Source of the DNA: Microbacterium azadirachtae
GTDB lineage: Bacteria; Actinomycetota; Actinomycetes; Actinomycetales; Microbacteriaceae
NCBI RefSeq assembly: GCF_000956505.1
Contig: NZ_JYIX01000037.1
Coordinates: 248,001-312,000, forward strand
Direction: 5' to 3'
DNA length: 64,000 nt
Below, in pieces: positions 44,480 to 53,599 of this stretch. How positions within the stretch are numbered: the first letter of the stretch is position 1; each line of letters opens with the position of its first letter. Under the pieces are notes generated by a model. It was not told the DNA's origin, ran no database searches, and was given only the letters and a program-made list of their open reading frames with translations. A program made the position numbers and the translations under genes.

Positions 44480-45583
44480 TCACTGCGGCTGACGCACGGC
44501 CACGGGCTCCGGATCGACCGCGAGGCCCACGAGGTCGCCGTACTGCGGGTGGGTCCGCGCCGAGTGCTGCACGCGCACCAGCAGGCCGTCCTCGGTGCGC
44601 ACGAGCGTGCGCCGCATGCTCCCGAGGAACATGCTCTCCTCGACGCTGCCCGTCACGGCTGCTCCTGCGGGCTCGACCAACCGCACGTTCTCGGGGCGCA
44701 GGAGCACGTCGACCTCCCCGGTCGCGGGGATCTGGAGCGGGATCTCGGCGCCCCACACCCGCACCGTCGCACCGTCGGCGAGTCCGCGCACGACGCTGGA
44801 CAGGCCGACGAACGCGGCGACGTGCGCCGTCGCCGGGCGCAGGTAGAGCTCCTCCGGCGTGCCGATCTGATCGATCCGCCCCGCGTTCATCACCGCGATC
44901 CGGTCGGAGACGCTGAGCGCCTCCTCCTGATCGTGCGTGACGAACACGGTCGTGATGCCGAGTCGCAGCTGCAGCCGGCGGATCTCGTCCCGCAGCTGCA
45001 CCCTGACCTTGGCGTCGAGGGCGGACAGCGGCTCGTCCAGCAGCAGCACCCTGGGCTCGGTGACGAGCGCCCGCGCGAGCGCCACGCGCTGCTGCTGGCC
45101 GCCGGAGAGCTGGTGCGGGTACTTGTCCGCGTGCGCCTCGAGTCCGACCAGCGCCAGCGCGTCCAGCGCCCGCTTGCGGGCCTCGGCCGTGGCGACCCTG
45201 CGGCGGCGGAGCCCGAACGCCGTGTTGTCCACCACGCGCAGGTGCGGGAACAGCGAGTACGACTGGAACACCATGCCCAGGTCGCGCTTGTTCGTCGGCA
45301 CTCCGGACACGTCCCTACCGCCCAGCAGCACGGCGCCGCCGTCGGCGTCCTCGAGTCCCGCGAGCACGCGCAGCAGGGTGGTCTTGCCGCAGCCGGAGGG
45401 ACCGAGCAGCGAGACGAACTCACCGGGCGCGATGTCGAGGTCGATCCCGTGCAGGACCTGCGTCCGGCCGTAGCTCTTGACGATGCCGTCGAACTGGACG
45501 GAGCTGCTGAACGGCGCGGTGCCATCGGATCGGTCCGCGAGCAAAGAGTTTTCCGCCGTGCGGGGGAGCGCGATGTCGCTCAT
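44480..45583 (-). CDS. ABC importer ATPase (polyamine/iron/phosphonate type)
   Basis: A 367-residue PotA/FbpC-like ATPase. Walker A GPSGCGKTT (about 63), Q-loop FQSYSLFPH, signature LSGGQQQR, Walker B LLLDEPLSALDAKVR and switch VTHDQEEAL are complete, and a C-terminal TOBE domain follows (about 300-360, VDVLLRPENVRLV). ATG 45583 overlaps the stop of the second permease (ATGA). It is the last gene of the four-gene importer. Confidence 0.92.
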   Translation of the reverse strand: MSDIALPRTAENSLLADRSDGTAPFSSSVQFDGIVKSYGRTQVLHGIDLDIAPGEFVSLLGPSGCGKTTLLRVLAGLEDADGGAVLLGGRDVSGVPTNKRDLGMVFQSYSLFPHLRVVDNTAFGLRRRRVATAEARKRALDALALVGLEAHADKYPHQLSGGQQQRVALARALVTEPRVLLLDEPLSALDAKVRVQLRDEIRRLQLRLGITTVFVTHDQEEALSVSDRIAVMNAGRIDQIGTPEELYLRPATAHVAAFVGLSSVVRGLADGATVRVWGAEIPLQIPATGEVDVLLRPENVRLVEPAGAAVTGSVEESMFLGSMRRTLVRTEDGLLVRVQHSARTHPQYGDLVGLAVDPEPVAVRQPQ

Positions 45584-46374
45584 GAGTCGGCCTTTCCGGA
45601 CCGGCCGCGGGCGGCCCGTCCGATGATGAGGAGCAGGAGGAAGCTGAACGTCAGCGCCATCAGGGCGAACATCGCCGGTGCCCAGCCGTCCTGCTTCTGC
45701 ACGACCACGAGCGCGGTCTGCAGCACGTCGCGGTTCAGCAGCGAGGCGATCGTGAACTCGCCGAGCACGACCGCGATGGACAGGAGGGACGCGGCGAGCA
45801 GGCCCTGGCGCAGGTTCGGGGCGAGCACGCGCAGCAGGACGGTGCCCCATCCGGCGCCCAGAGAACGGGCCGCCTCGGCGAGCGTGGTCATGTCGACCGC
45901 GTCGATCGATGCCTGGATGGACCGGTAGGCGAAGGGGAGCACGGTGATGCCGTACGCGAACGCGAGGGTCCAGGCGCCGGTGCCGAACGAACGCCCGATC
46001 TGCAGGTAGATCGGGGTGAGGCCGACCACGAGCACGATCGCGGGGATCGAGATCGGCAGCAGCACGACGAACTCGAAGACCGGGCGCAGTCGCGGATAGC
46101 GCAGGTTCACCAGGATCATCGTCGGCGCGAGCACGAGCAGCACGATGAGCACGGTGACGACCGCGAGGATCAGGGAGTTGCCGAGCCCCGTCCAGATGGG
46201 CTGGTAGACCGCCGCCTTGGCGGGATCGCCCAGGGCTGCCCAATGCGCGAGGGTGAAGTCGCCGTCCTTGGTGAGCGTGTACACGAGCGTCGCGACCAGA
46301 GGCACGAGGAAGAAGAGCCCGACCAGGATCCCGATGATCCAGCGGGTGAGGGACGACGGGGCGAGCCGGTTCAT
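45580..46374 (-). CDS. ABC importer permease 2
   Basis: A 264-residue PotC-like permease with six membrane helices and the EAA loop LAEAARSLGAGWGTVLLRVL. Starts at ATG 46374, overlapping the stop of permease 1; its own stop overlaps the ATPase start. It forms the heterodimeric channel with permease 1. Confidence 0.92.
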   Translation of the reverse strand: MNRLAPSSLTRWIIGILVGLFFLVPLVATLVYTLTKDGDFTLAHWAALGDPAKAAVYQPIWTGLGNSLILAVVTVLIVLLVLAPTMILVNLRYPRLRPVFEFVVLLPISIPAIVLVVGLTPIYLQIGRSFGTGAWTLAFAYGITVLPFAYRSIQASIDAVDMTTLAEAARSLGAGWGTVLLRVLAPNLRQGLLAASLLSIAVVLGEFTIASLLNRDVLQTALVVVQKQDGWAPAMFALMALTFSFLLLLIIGRAARGRSGKADS

Positions 46375-47324
46375 GACTGCCACCTCGCTGCCCGGCGCTG
46401 GACCAGCGAGTAGAGCCACATGACGATCCCGACGACGACGATCATGCCGAGCGCGAGCGCGCCGGCGAGGTTCTCCCGCCCCAGCACGGTCTCGCTCGTG
46501 AGTGCGGCGCGGATCTGCAGCGGAACGATCTGCGATCCCTGGCTCGCGAGGGCGGCCGCGGTCGCGTACGAGGAGAACGCGTTCGCGAACAGCAGCAGGA
46601 AGCTGGCGAGGAAGGCCGGGGCGAGCACGGGGATCCCGATCCGCAGCCAGAAGCTCGCGCGGGTGCCGCCGAGCGTGAGGTTGGCCTCGGCCCACTGCGG
46701 CTTCAGCGCCGAGAGGGCGGGCATGAAGGTGATGACCATGAGCGGGATCTGGAAGTAGAGGTAGGGCAGGATCAGCCCCGGGAGCTCGTAGATCCACGGG
46801 CCCTGGGCGAAAAGGTCGATGCCGAAGGCGTTCTTGAGCAGCTCTGTCAGGACGCCGCGAAGGCCCAGTGTCGCGATGAACATGAACGCGAGCATCACGC
46901 CGCCGGTCTGCGCGAGCACTCCGGAGGCGGCGTCGATCACCGTGCGCACACCGCCGGACGGACTCATGCCGAGCAGGGCGTAGCAGACGAGGGCGCCGAC
47001 GATGGCGCCGATCGCCGCGGTGAGCACGGAGAGCCCCGCGGAGTTGGCGAACGTGAGCAGCACGGTCGGATCCCAGAGGGCCGAGAGATTGCTCGTGGTG
47101 AAGGCGCCGTCCCGGGTGAAGAAGCCGGTGGCGACCGCGAGGATCGTGGGCAGCACGAGGAACAGCAGCAGGTACGCCGCGAACGGGACGAGCCCGATCG
47201 CGGCGAGCCCGCGGGACAGGCGGGCGGGGAGCGGGGCCCGGCCCGACGACCCGTGCCTGGCCGGAGCGCGCAGCTCCGACCCGGCACGGGATGCGGCGGG
47301 AGCCGCGGTGGTGTCGGAGGTCAC
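46371..47324 (-). CDS. ABC importer permease 1
   Basis: A 317-residue PotB-like permease. A polar Arg-rich N terminus is followed by six membrane helices; the loop AEANLTLGGTRASFWLRIGIPV is the coupling region. GTG 47324 overlaps the binding-protein stop as GTGA. All four genes of this system overlap by 4 nt, so they are made in fixed proportion. Confidence 0.9.
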   Translation of the reverse strand: MTSDTTAAPAASRAGSELRAPARHGSSGRAPLPARLSRGLAAIGLVPFAAYLLLFLVLPTILAVATGFFTRDGAFTTSNLSALWDPTVLLTFANSAGLSVLTAAIGAIVGALVCYALLGMSPSGGVRTVIDAASGVLAQTGGVMLAFMFIATLGLRGVLTELLKNAFGIDLFAQGPWIYELPGLILPYLYFQIPLMVITFMPALSALKPQWAEANLTLGGTRASFWLRIGIPVLAPAFLASFLLLFANAFSSYATAAALASQGSQIVPLQIRAALTSETVLGRENLAGALALGMIVVVGIVMWLYSLVQRRAARWQS

Positions 47325-48466
47325 TGGACGGCCGAGGCCCACTTCTCGCCGAGCAGCTTGCCGGCGGCGGTGCTCTGCGCCTCGGTCGGCACGACGGTCT
47401 CCTTCGGCGCGGCGGGGAGCGCGGCGGCGAGCGTCTTGTCGATCGTCCCCGCCTTGGTCATGGCGTCCATGCGGACGGGGCGCGCGCCGCCCTTGAGCCA
47501 GAGGTTCTGGCCCTCGTCGCTGTAGAGGAACTCCTGCCACAGGCGCGCGGCGGCGGGGTGCGGCGCCGCCTTGTTGATCGCCTGGTTGTAGTAGCCCGCG
47601 TAGCCCGTGCCGGGAAGGACGACGGTCTTCCAGTTCTTGTTGTCCTTGGTGTGCGCGGCGTTCAGGTAGTCCCAGTCGAAGACGACGGGGGTCTCCCCGC
47701 TTGCGACGGTCGCCGTGGTGACGTCGACCTTGAGCAGGTTGCCGGCCTTCTGCATGTCGGCGAAGAAGTCGATGCCCTTCTGGTAGTCGTCGAGCTTCCC
47801 ACCGGACTGCACCGTCGCGAGGCCCACCGCGGCGAACGCCGCCCCGGCCTGCGTCGGGTCGCCGTTGAGCGCGACCGCGCCCTTGTACTCGGACTTCTTC
47901 AGGTCGTCGAGGCTCTTCGGCTCCGGGAACTTCGAGGAGTCGTAGCCGATCGACATGTATCCGCCGTAGTCGCCCGTGAACAGGCCGTCCTTGTCCTTGA
48001 GCTGGGCCGGGATCTCGTCCCACTTCTCCACCTGGTAGGCGGCGAACTTGTCGGTGTTCTGCAGGGTCACGGTGAGGCCGAGATCGAACACGTCGGGAGC
48101 CGTGTCCAGGCCCTCGTTCGTCTTGGCGGCCTGGATCTCCTCGGCGCTCGACGCGTCGGGGGAGGCCTCGCTGATGGTGATCTTCGGGTACTTCTTCGTG
48201 AACGCGGCGAGGATCTCGCCGTAGTTGGCCCAGTCGTGGGGAAGCGCGATCACGTTGAGCTTGCCCTCGGCCTCCGCGGCCTTCTCGAGGTCGGCCAGGG
48301 AGCCGAAGTCCTTGAGGGAGGTGGCGGTCGAGGCCTTGGCGCCGGAGCCGGACGAGCCGGTCGGGTCGGCGGAGGCGGATCCGGAGCAGGCGGAGAGCAG
48401 GAGCGCGGCGCTGGTCGCGAGCGCGATGCCGGCGCCGATGCGCGCACGGCGGTTGCTGATGAGCAT
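47321..48466 (-). CDS. ABC importer substrate-binding lipoprotein
   Basis: A 381-residue lipoprotein with the lipobox LLLSACSG (Cys27) and a Ser/Gly-rich linker, then a type D/PotD-like binding fold (LNVIALPHDWANYGEILAAFTKKYPKI region, APDVFDLGLTV, GYMSIGYDSSKFPEP). It delivers substrate to the downstream permeases. The family includes polyamine, iron(III), thiamine and 2-aminoethylphosphonate carriers; I cannot decide among them, though a phosphonate locus lies 10 kb away. AGAGGAAA precedes the ATG at 48466. Confidence 0.88.
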   Translation of the reverse strand: MLISNRRARIGAGIALATSAALLLSACSGSASADPTGSSGSGAKASTATSLKDFGSLADLEKAAEAEGKLNVIALPHDWANYGEILAAFTKKYPKITISEASPDASSAEEIQAAKTNEGLDTAPDVFDLGLTVTLQNTDKFAAYQVEKWDEIPAQLKDKDGLFTGDYGGYMSIGYDSSKFPEPKSLDDLKKSEYKGAVALNGDPTQAGAAFAAVGLATVQSGGKLDDYQKGIDFFADMQKAGNLLKVDVTTATVASGETPVVFDWDYLNAAHTKDNKNWKTVVLPGTGYAGYYNQAINKAAPHPAAARLWQEFLYSDEGQNLWLKGGARPVRMDAMTKAGTIDKTLAAALPAAPKETVVPTEAQSTAAGKLLGEKWASAVQ

Positions 48467-48636
48467 GATTTCCTCTCGGTGTCCGGCGCTGCCGCCGGGG
48501 TCGGGTCGAGAGGGAATGTACGGCGGCGGAGTTACCGGTCAGGCGGACCGGGGTGAATGCCGGATGAACGATTCGGGTCCAGGGAAGTCGGATCTCCGGT
48601 CGGGCCCCGGAACTGAGCGCTGCGCGACACGGCGGA

Positions 48637-48720
48637 GTCTGGATGGAGACGGGCGGGGTCTGGTCGGACACGGGCGAGGTCTGGTCGGAGATGAGCGCCG
48701 TCTGGTTGGATCGGAGCATG
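48637..48720. repeat. 21-bp tandem repeat x4 ending in a start codon
   Basis: Units begin GTCTGG at 48637, 48658, 48679 and 48700. The fourth ends with the ATG of the next gene (48718-48720). The units are degenerate but keep GTCTGG(A/T) and a GA-rich end. No gene is visible from 48467 to 48636. Confidence 0.85.
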
Positions 48721-49179
48721 AGCACTCTTCCCGAGACGATCGAGCTCGACGGCGCCACCCTGATCCGGATCGACGCGCCGGACGACATCGCCTGCTGGAC
48801 CGCGGGCGTCGAGGGCGGGGACGGCGGCTGGACCGTGAGCATCGTCGCCGAACCCGCGGAGGAGCCCAGTGCCCAGGCGCGGGAGGCGGCCCAGGGCATC
48901 GTGACCGAGTTCGCCGAGCTCAGCGAGGCCGCGATCCGCTACCTCGTGGAGGAGCTGGCCGGCCCGCAGGGCGACCTGTCGGATGCCGATCGGGCGCGGC
49001 TCGCGGAGGAGGAGCCGCCGTTCGGCGCGCCGGAGGCCGTGGTCTGGCAGGACGGCACGTGGATGATGCGCTTCGCGGAGTGCGGCCTGGAGATCGGCGA
49101 CGAGTACGGCGTCGGCGTCATGTTCGCCGGCCGCGTCCCCGTCGCGGTCGAGGACCTGTCGGATCCGGACGACGTCTGA
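48718..49179 (+). CDS. Hypothetical protein, acidic
   Basis: A 153-residue acidic soluble protein (from MSTLPETIELDG to EDLSDPDDV) without a recognised domain. Conserved-looking parts are PEAVVWQDGTWMMRFAECGLE and GDEYGVGVMF. I place the start at ATG 48718 (GGAG upstream, TTGGAT 6 nt upstream). The frame is open further upstream, but there it only encodes the 21-bp repeat as a VW-D repeat. Codon use matches its neighbours. It could be a small enzyme inhibitor or immunity-like protein, but nothing shows that. Confidence 0.6.
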   Translation: MSTLPETIELDGATLIRIDAPDDIACWTAGVEGGDGGWTVSIVAEPAEEPSAQAREAAQGIVTEFAELSEAAIRYLVEELAGPQGDLSDADRARLAEEEPPFGAPEAVVWQDGTWMMRFAECGLEIGDEYGVGVMFAGRVPVAVEDLSDPDDV

Positions 49180-49229
49180 GCGCGGTCGCACCAGGGGCGT
49201 TTCGTCTCAGTCGCCTTCGGCGTCTTCGC

Positions 49230-49772
49230 TCAACGACCGGTGGCGGGCGCCTCACTGCCAGAGGACGGCGCGTTGTACTTGAAGCCCTTGTGCGATCCGG
49301 CGAAGCCGAGGCGCTCGTAGAAGCGGTGCGCTTCCACGCGCTGCGCATCCGAGGTCAGCTGCACCAGCGGGCTGCCCAGGTCGGCGGTCGCGACGTCCAT
49401 GATCCAGCGCATGAGCGCGGATCCGACGCCGCTGGAGCGCAGATCCGAACTCACCCGCACCGCCTCGACGAGCAGTCGGGTCGAGCCGCGGCGGGACATC
49501 CCCGGAATGCGGGTGAGCTGGAACGTGCCGACGATCCGGCCGTCGTGCTCGGCGACGAGGAGGTCGTTGGATCCGTCGGCGAGCACCGAATCCAGGCCCG
49601 CGGCGTACGCCGGAAGGTCGTCGTCCGAGGCGGTGTCGCCGCGCGCCGCGCTGATCGCGTCATCGGCGAGCAGCGCGACGATCGCCGCGGTGTCCTCGGT
49701 GCGCGCGCGGCGCAGCATCACCTCCCCGATCCGCGTGTCGAGCGGAACGGGGAGGGCGAGCGCGGTGAGCAT
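49230..49772 (-). CDS. GNAT-family N-acetyltransferase
   Basis: A 180-residue acetyltransferase. The acetyl-CoA motif A is VSSDLRSSGVGSALMRWIMD (about 110-128) and the late motif B is RVEAHRFYERLGF. Substrate unknown. ATG 49772 follows the aspS stop by 7 nt on the same strand, so it may be co-transcribed with aspS. Confidence 0.88.
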   Translation of the reverse strand: MLTALALPVPLDTRIGEVMLRRARTEDTAAIVALLADDAISAARGDTASDDDLPAYAAGLDSVLADGSNDLLVAEHDGRIVGTFQLTRIPGMSRRGSTRLLVEAVRVSSDLRSSGVGSALMRWIMDVATADLGSPLVQLTSDAQRVEAHRFYERLGFAGSHKGFKYNAPSSGSEAPATGR

Positions 49773-49779
49773 GCTCGGG

Positions 49780-51585
49780 TCAGGCCTCGACGGGCGCGAG
49801 GGCCTCGGACTGCTCGGGGGCTTCCACGGCGTCGACGCCGGCCTCCTTGCGCTGCTCCGCGGTGATCGGGGCGGGCGCGGCGGTGAGCGGGTCGAAGCCG
49901 TTGCCAGTCTTCGGGAACGCGATGACCTCACGGATCGACTCGGTCTTCGACAGGTGCTGCAGCACGCGGTCCATGCCGAGCGCGATGCCGCCGTGCGGCG
50001 GGGCGCCGAACTTGAACGCGTCGAGCAGGAAGCCGAACTGCTCCTGTGCGACGTCGTCGGCGAGGCCCATGACCTCGAAGACGCGCTTCTGGATGTCCTC
50101 GCGGTGGATGCGGATGGATCCGCCGCCGAGCTCGGAGCCGTTGCAGACGATGTCGTACGCGTAGGCGAGCGCGGATCCGGGGTCGGTGTCGAAGGTGGCC
50201 TCGAACTCCGGCTTCGGGCCGGTGAAGGCGTGGTGCACGGCGGTCCAGGCGCCGGCGCCGACGGCGACGTCGCCCGAGGCGACCGCGTCCGCGGCCGGTT
50301 CGAACATGGGGGCGTCGACGACCCAGGTGAAGGCGAACACCTCGGGGTCGAGCAGACCGAGGCGACGGCCGACCTCGACGCGGGCGGCGCCGAGGAGGGC
50401 GCGGGAGTCCTTCGCGGATCCGGCGGCGAAGAACGCGCAGTCGCCGGGCGCGGCTCTCACGAGCGCCGCGAGACCGGCCTGCTCGGCCTCGCTGAGGTTC
50501 TTCGCGACGGGCCCGCCGAGCGTGCCGTCCTCGTTGAACAGGACGTAGGCGAGGCCGCGGGCGCCGCGCTGCTTGGCCCAGTCCTGCCAGGCGTCGAGCA
50601 CCTTGCGGGGCTGCGAAGCACCGCCGGGCATGACGACCGCGCCCACGTAGTCGGCCTGGAAGACGCGGAACGTGGTCTCGGAGAAGTAGTCGGTCGCCTC
50701 GACGAGCTCGAGGCCGAAGCGCAGGTCGGGCTTGTCGGATCCGTACTTCGCCATCGCGTCGGCGTACGTCATCCGCGGCAGCGGCGTCTGCACCTCGACG
50801 CCGATGGTGGCCCACATCGCGCGGATGACGGCCTCCATCATCTCGATGACGTCCTCCTGCTCGACGAAGGACATCTCGATGTCGAGCTGGGTGAACTCGG
50901 GCTGGCGGTCGGCGCGGAAGTCCTCGTCGCGGTAGCAGCGCGCGATCTGGAAGTACTTCTCCACGCCGCCGACCATGAGCAGCTGCTTGAACAGCTGCGG
51001 GCTCTGCGGCAGGGCGTACCAGCTGCCGGGGTGCAGGCGCGCCGGCACGACGAAGTCGCGGGCGCCCTCCGGGGTGGAGCGGGTCAGCGTCGGGGTCTCG
51101 ACCTCGACGAACTCGCGCTCGTGCAGCACGTCGCGCAGGGCCTTGTAGACCTTCGAGCGCAGCTGCAGCGGCGCGATCGCGGCGGGGCGGCGCAGGTCGA
51201 GGTAGCGGTGCTTGAAGCGCACATCCTCGCCGATCGGGTCGGTCTCGGCGAGGCCCGAGGAGACCTGGAACGGCAGCGGCGCCGACTCGTTCAGCACGAC
51301 GACGTCCTGCACCACGATCTCGATCTCGCCCGAGGGCAGGTTCGGGTTCTCGTTGCCGGAGGGGCGGCGCGACACCTCACCGGTCACCCGCAGGACGAAC
51401 TCGCTGCGCAGCGGGTGCGCGATCTCCTCGTCGCGGATGACGACCTGGGCGATGCCCGATGCATCCCTCAGATCGATGAAGGCGACCCCTCCGTGGTCAC
51501 GACGGCGATCGACCCACCCCGCAAGGGTGACGGTCTGACCGATGTGCTCGGCTCGCAGCGAGCCTGCCGTGTGGGTGCGAAGCAC
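49780..51585 (-). CDS. aspS: Aspartyl-tRNA synthetase
   Basis: A 601-residue class II synthetase. It has the N-terminal anticodon-binding OB fold (about 1-110), motif 2 in [19 protein letters not shown] (about 215), the bacterial GAD insertion (about 310-420) and motif 3 in [14 protein letters not shown] (about 535). I start at GTG 51585 ([10 protein letters not shown]) because GGAGG lies 8 nt upstream; the TTG at 51600 would place that ribosome site inside the gene. Like other actinobacterial AspRS it may be non-discriminating for tRNA-Asn; no test of that is possible here. Confidence 0.96.
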   Translation of the reverse strand: MLRTHTAGSLRAEHIGQTVTLAGWVDRRRDHGGVAFIDLRDASGIAQVVIRDEEIAHPLRSEFVLRVTGEVSRRPSGNENPNLPSGEIEIVVQDVVVLNESAPLPFQVSSGLAETDPIGEDVRFKHRYLDLRRPAAIAPLQLRSKVYKALRDVLHEREFVEVETPTLTRSTPEGARDFVVPARLHPGSWYALPQSPQLFKQLLMVGGVEKYFQIARCYRDEDFRADRQPEFTQLDIEMSFVEQEDVIEMMEAVIRAMWATIGVEVQTPLPRMTYADAMAKYGSDKPDLRFGLELVEATDYFSETTFRVFQADYVGAVVMPGGASQPRKVLDAWQDWAKQRGARGLAYVLFNEDGTLGGPVAKNLSEAEQAGLAALVRAAPGDCAFFAAGSAKDSRALLGAARVEVGRRLGLLDPEVFAFTWVVDAPMFEPAADAVASGDVAVGAGAWTAVHHAFTGPKPEFEATFDTDPGSALAYAYDIVCNGSELGGGSIRIHREDIQKRVFEVMGLADDVAQEQFGFLLDAFKFGAPPHGGIALGMDRVLQHLSKTESIREVIAFPKTGNGFDPLTAAPAPITAEQRKEAGVDAVEAPEQSEALAPVEA

Positions 51586-51721
51586 GGAATACGCCTCCAA
51601 CTAGGGAAAAGGGATCCCGGCCATTCTACGGGGACGCGCGGAATGCCTCGTGGTGAGCGACTCCGTCTCACTAGACTCGCGGCAGCACCACCCCTCGACC
51701 GATTCCTGGAAGGCGCTTCAC

Positions 51722-52117
51722 ATGCATATCCTCCCCACCGAAGACCCGACCGACGCCGCCGGCAACGTCTACGCGGCGCTGTTCTCCGGCACGACCAGCG
51801 TCTTCGCGCTGATCTTCTACGTGATCGTCGTGATCGCGCTGTGGAAGGTCTTCACCAAGGCGGGCCACGCGGGCTGGCTCGCGCTCATTCCTATCGTCAA
51901 CCTGATCTTCCTGATCAAGATCGCCGGCATGAGCGGCTGGTTCGTGCTTCTCTATCTGATCCCGCTCGTCAACATCATCTTCGCGATCATCGTCGCCGTG
52001 AAGCTCGGGAAGAACTTCGGCAAGGGCGGCGTGTTCTCGTTCTTCCTGCTCTGGCTGTTCTCGTTCATCGGGTACTTCATCATCGGGTTCGGTTCCGCCC
52101 AGTACCGCCGCGTCTGA
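51722..52117 (+). CDS. DUF5684-type membrane protein
   Basis: A 131-residue protein with four membrane helices (FALIFYVIVVIALWKVF, GWLALIPIVNLIFLIKIAG, FVLLYLIPLVNIIFAIIVAVKL, FSFFLLWLFSFIGYFIIGF). The AGHAGWLALIPIVN stretch matches the DUF5684 group. Function unknown. ATG 51722 has a weak GGAAGG upstream and TAGACT (51672) as a likely -10 box. Confidence 0.85.
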   Translation: MHILPTEDPTDAAGNVYAALFSGTTSVFALIFYVIVVIALWKVFTKAGHAGWLALIPIVNLIFLIKIAGMSGWFVLLYLIPLVNIIFAIIVAVKLGKNFGKGGVFSFFLLWLFSFIGYFIIGFGSAQYRRV

Positions 52118-52121
52118 TCGG

Positions 52122-52745
52122 ATGACGGCGGAGCGTCTCCACCTCGTCCGCCATGGCGAGGTCTTCAACCCCGGGCGGATCCTCTACGGGCGCCTACCCG
52201 GATATCACCTGAGCGACGCGGGCCGGCGGATGGCGCAGGCCGCCGCCGCCCACGTCGCGGCGTCGGGCCGTCCGGTGTCGGCGCTGCGGTGCTCGCCCCT
52301 CGAGCGCACGCAGGAATCGGCCGAGCCGTTCACCGCGGCGTTCGGTCTGGATCCGGTGCTGGACGAGCGCATCATCGAGCCGTGGAACGTGTTCGAGGGC
52401 ACGCAGATGCGTCGCGCCCTGATGAATCCGTGGAACTGGCGGCACCTGCGTCGCCCCTCGCTGCCGAGCTGGGGCGAGCCGTACACCTCGGTCGCCGCGC
52501 GGATGCGCGCCGCGATGGACGAGGCCTGGCACGACGCGGACGGCGGCGACGTGGTGTTCGTCTCGCACCAGGCGCCGATCTGGATCACGCACCTGTCGGT
52601 CGCGGGGCTGCCGTTGCGGCACGACCCGCGGACCCGCCGGTGCGCGCTGTCCAGCGTCACCTCGTTCGAGCGCGTCGGCGACGTGTGGCGCGAGGTGGCC
52701 TACGCGGAGCCGGCCGCGGCCGGGATCGACCTGGGCGCCGTCTGA
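52122..52745 (+). CDS. Histidine phosphatase (phosphoglycerate mutase-like)
   Basis: A 207-residue enzyme. The catalytic RHG is in HLVRHGEVF (about 8-13), the second Arg in RCSPLERTQESAE and the second His in VFVSHQAPI (about 148). This is a soluble broad-specificity phosphatase of the GpmB/CobC type. ATG 52122 is 4 nt after the upstream stop, so it is co-transcribed with the DUF5684 gene. Confidence 0.9.
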   Translation: MTAERLHLVRHGEVFNPGRILYGRLPGYHLSDAGRRMAQAAAAHVAASGRPVSALRCSPLERTQESAEPFTAAFGLDPVLDERIIEPWNVFEGTQMRRALMNPWNWRHLRRPSLPSWGEPYTSVAARMRAAMDEAWHDADGGDVVFVSHQAPIWITHLSVAGLPLRHDPRTRRCALSSVTSFERVGDVWREVAYAEPAAAGIDLGAV

Positions 52746-52758
52746 GCCCCGGAACCAG

Positions 52759-53595
52759 TCAGCGCACGGGCACCACGGGTTCCAGGTCGAACGGATCCGC
52801 GTCGCGCGCGGGCAGCAGGAACCGGCGCTCCGCGGTCGCCGCGACCGGGACGAGCGCACGGATCAGTGCGGCCCCGCGCACGCCGGCCTCGCGCAGGGCC
52901 TCGATCTCGGCGGGGTTCAGGCCGACCGGCTGATCGCCGTTGCCGAGATCGGTTCCGTAGCGGACCGTTCCGCCGTGCGCGTGGAAGCGGCGCAGGTTGT
53001 CCACGGCGATCGCGCGGGCCTCGTCCTCGTGGATCGCGAGGGTGGAGATCCACGCGATCCGGCCGGCCTGGGCGGAGACCTCGGCATCGCTCAGCCGCTC
53101 GGTGAACGGGGTGTGCGCGAGCGCCCTGACTCCGAGTCGCGGCATGCGCTGCGCCTCGCCGGGGCCTTCCGCGTGCGCCACCACGGGCAGCCCGTGGCGA
53201 TCGGCGATGCGCACGATCGCCTGGAGCAGGTCGTCGCCGAACACGGGACCCGCCGTGCTGTTGCTGGCGACCTTGATGACCGAGGCGCCGGCGGCCTTCA
53301 TCTCGGCGACGACGGCCTCCGCCGCATCCGCGTCTGCGATCTCTCGGAAGGATCCCTCCGGCGCCCAGGGCCGGTCGGAGGGATAGCCGCCGACCGGGGT
53401 CAGGAACGCGCCCGCGAACGAGATCGCGACGCCTCCTGGCGGATCCGCCGCGAGGGCCGCGACCACCGTCGGGGCGGATCCGAGATCCAGCACGCGCCCC
53501 AGCAGCCCGCTCGACAGATGTGCCGGATCCACGAGCTGGAGATGCACGTGGTGATCCGTGAAACCGCCGATCACCGTGCCGTCCGCCACGCTCAC
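52759..53595 (-). CDS. Amidohydrolase-superfamily protein coupled to tryptophan dioxygenase
   Basis: A 278-residue metal-dependent hydrolase. The metal ligands are visible: HxH in TDHHVHL (His16/His18), a Lys in SVIKVASNS, His in VVAHAEGPGEAQ, His in LAHTPF and Asp in YGTDLGNGD. The N-terminal beta sandwich of many amidohydrolases is missing; the protein starts almost at the HxH strand. It begins at GTG 53595, only 4 nt after the dioxygenase stop, so the two are one operon. It could deformylate N-formylkynurenine, but no amidohydrolase of this type is established for that step as far as I know. Confidence 0.8.
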   Translation of the reverse strand: MSVADGTVIGGFTDHHVHLQLVDPAHLSSGLLGRVLDLGSAPTVVAALAADPPGGVAISFAGAFLTPVGGYPSDRPWAPEGSFREIADADAAEAVVAEMKAAGASVIKVASNSTAGPVFGDDLLQAIVRIADRHGLPVVAHAEGPGEAQRMPRLGVRALAHTPFTERLSDAEVSAQAGRIAWISTLAIHEDEARAIAVDNLRRFHAHGGTVRYGTDLGNGDQPVGLNPAEIEALREAGVRGAALIRALVPVAATAERRFLLPARDADPFDLEPVVPVR

Positions 53596-53599
53596 GCCG

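Noticed and set aside
46371..48899. An 842-codon frame suggesting a very large permease
   Set aside because: Its first two thirds run through the binding-protein gene in another frame and through the 21-bp repeat. The permease starts at GTG 47324.
51586..51600. TTG start giving AspRS five extra residues
   Set aside because: It would place the ribosome site GGAGG inside the gene. GTG 51585 has correct spacing and the usual N terminus.
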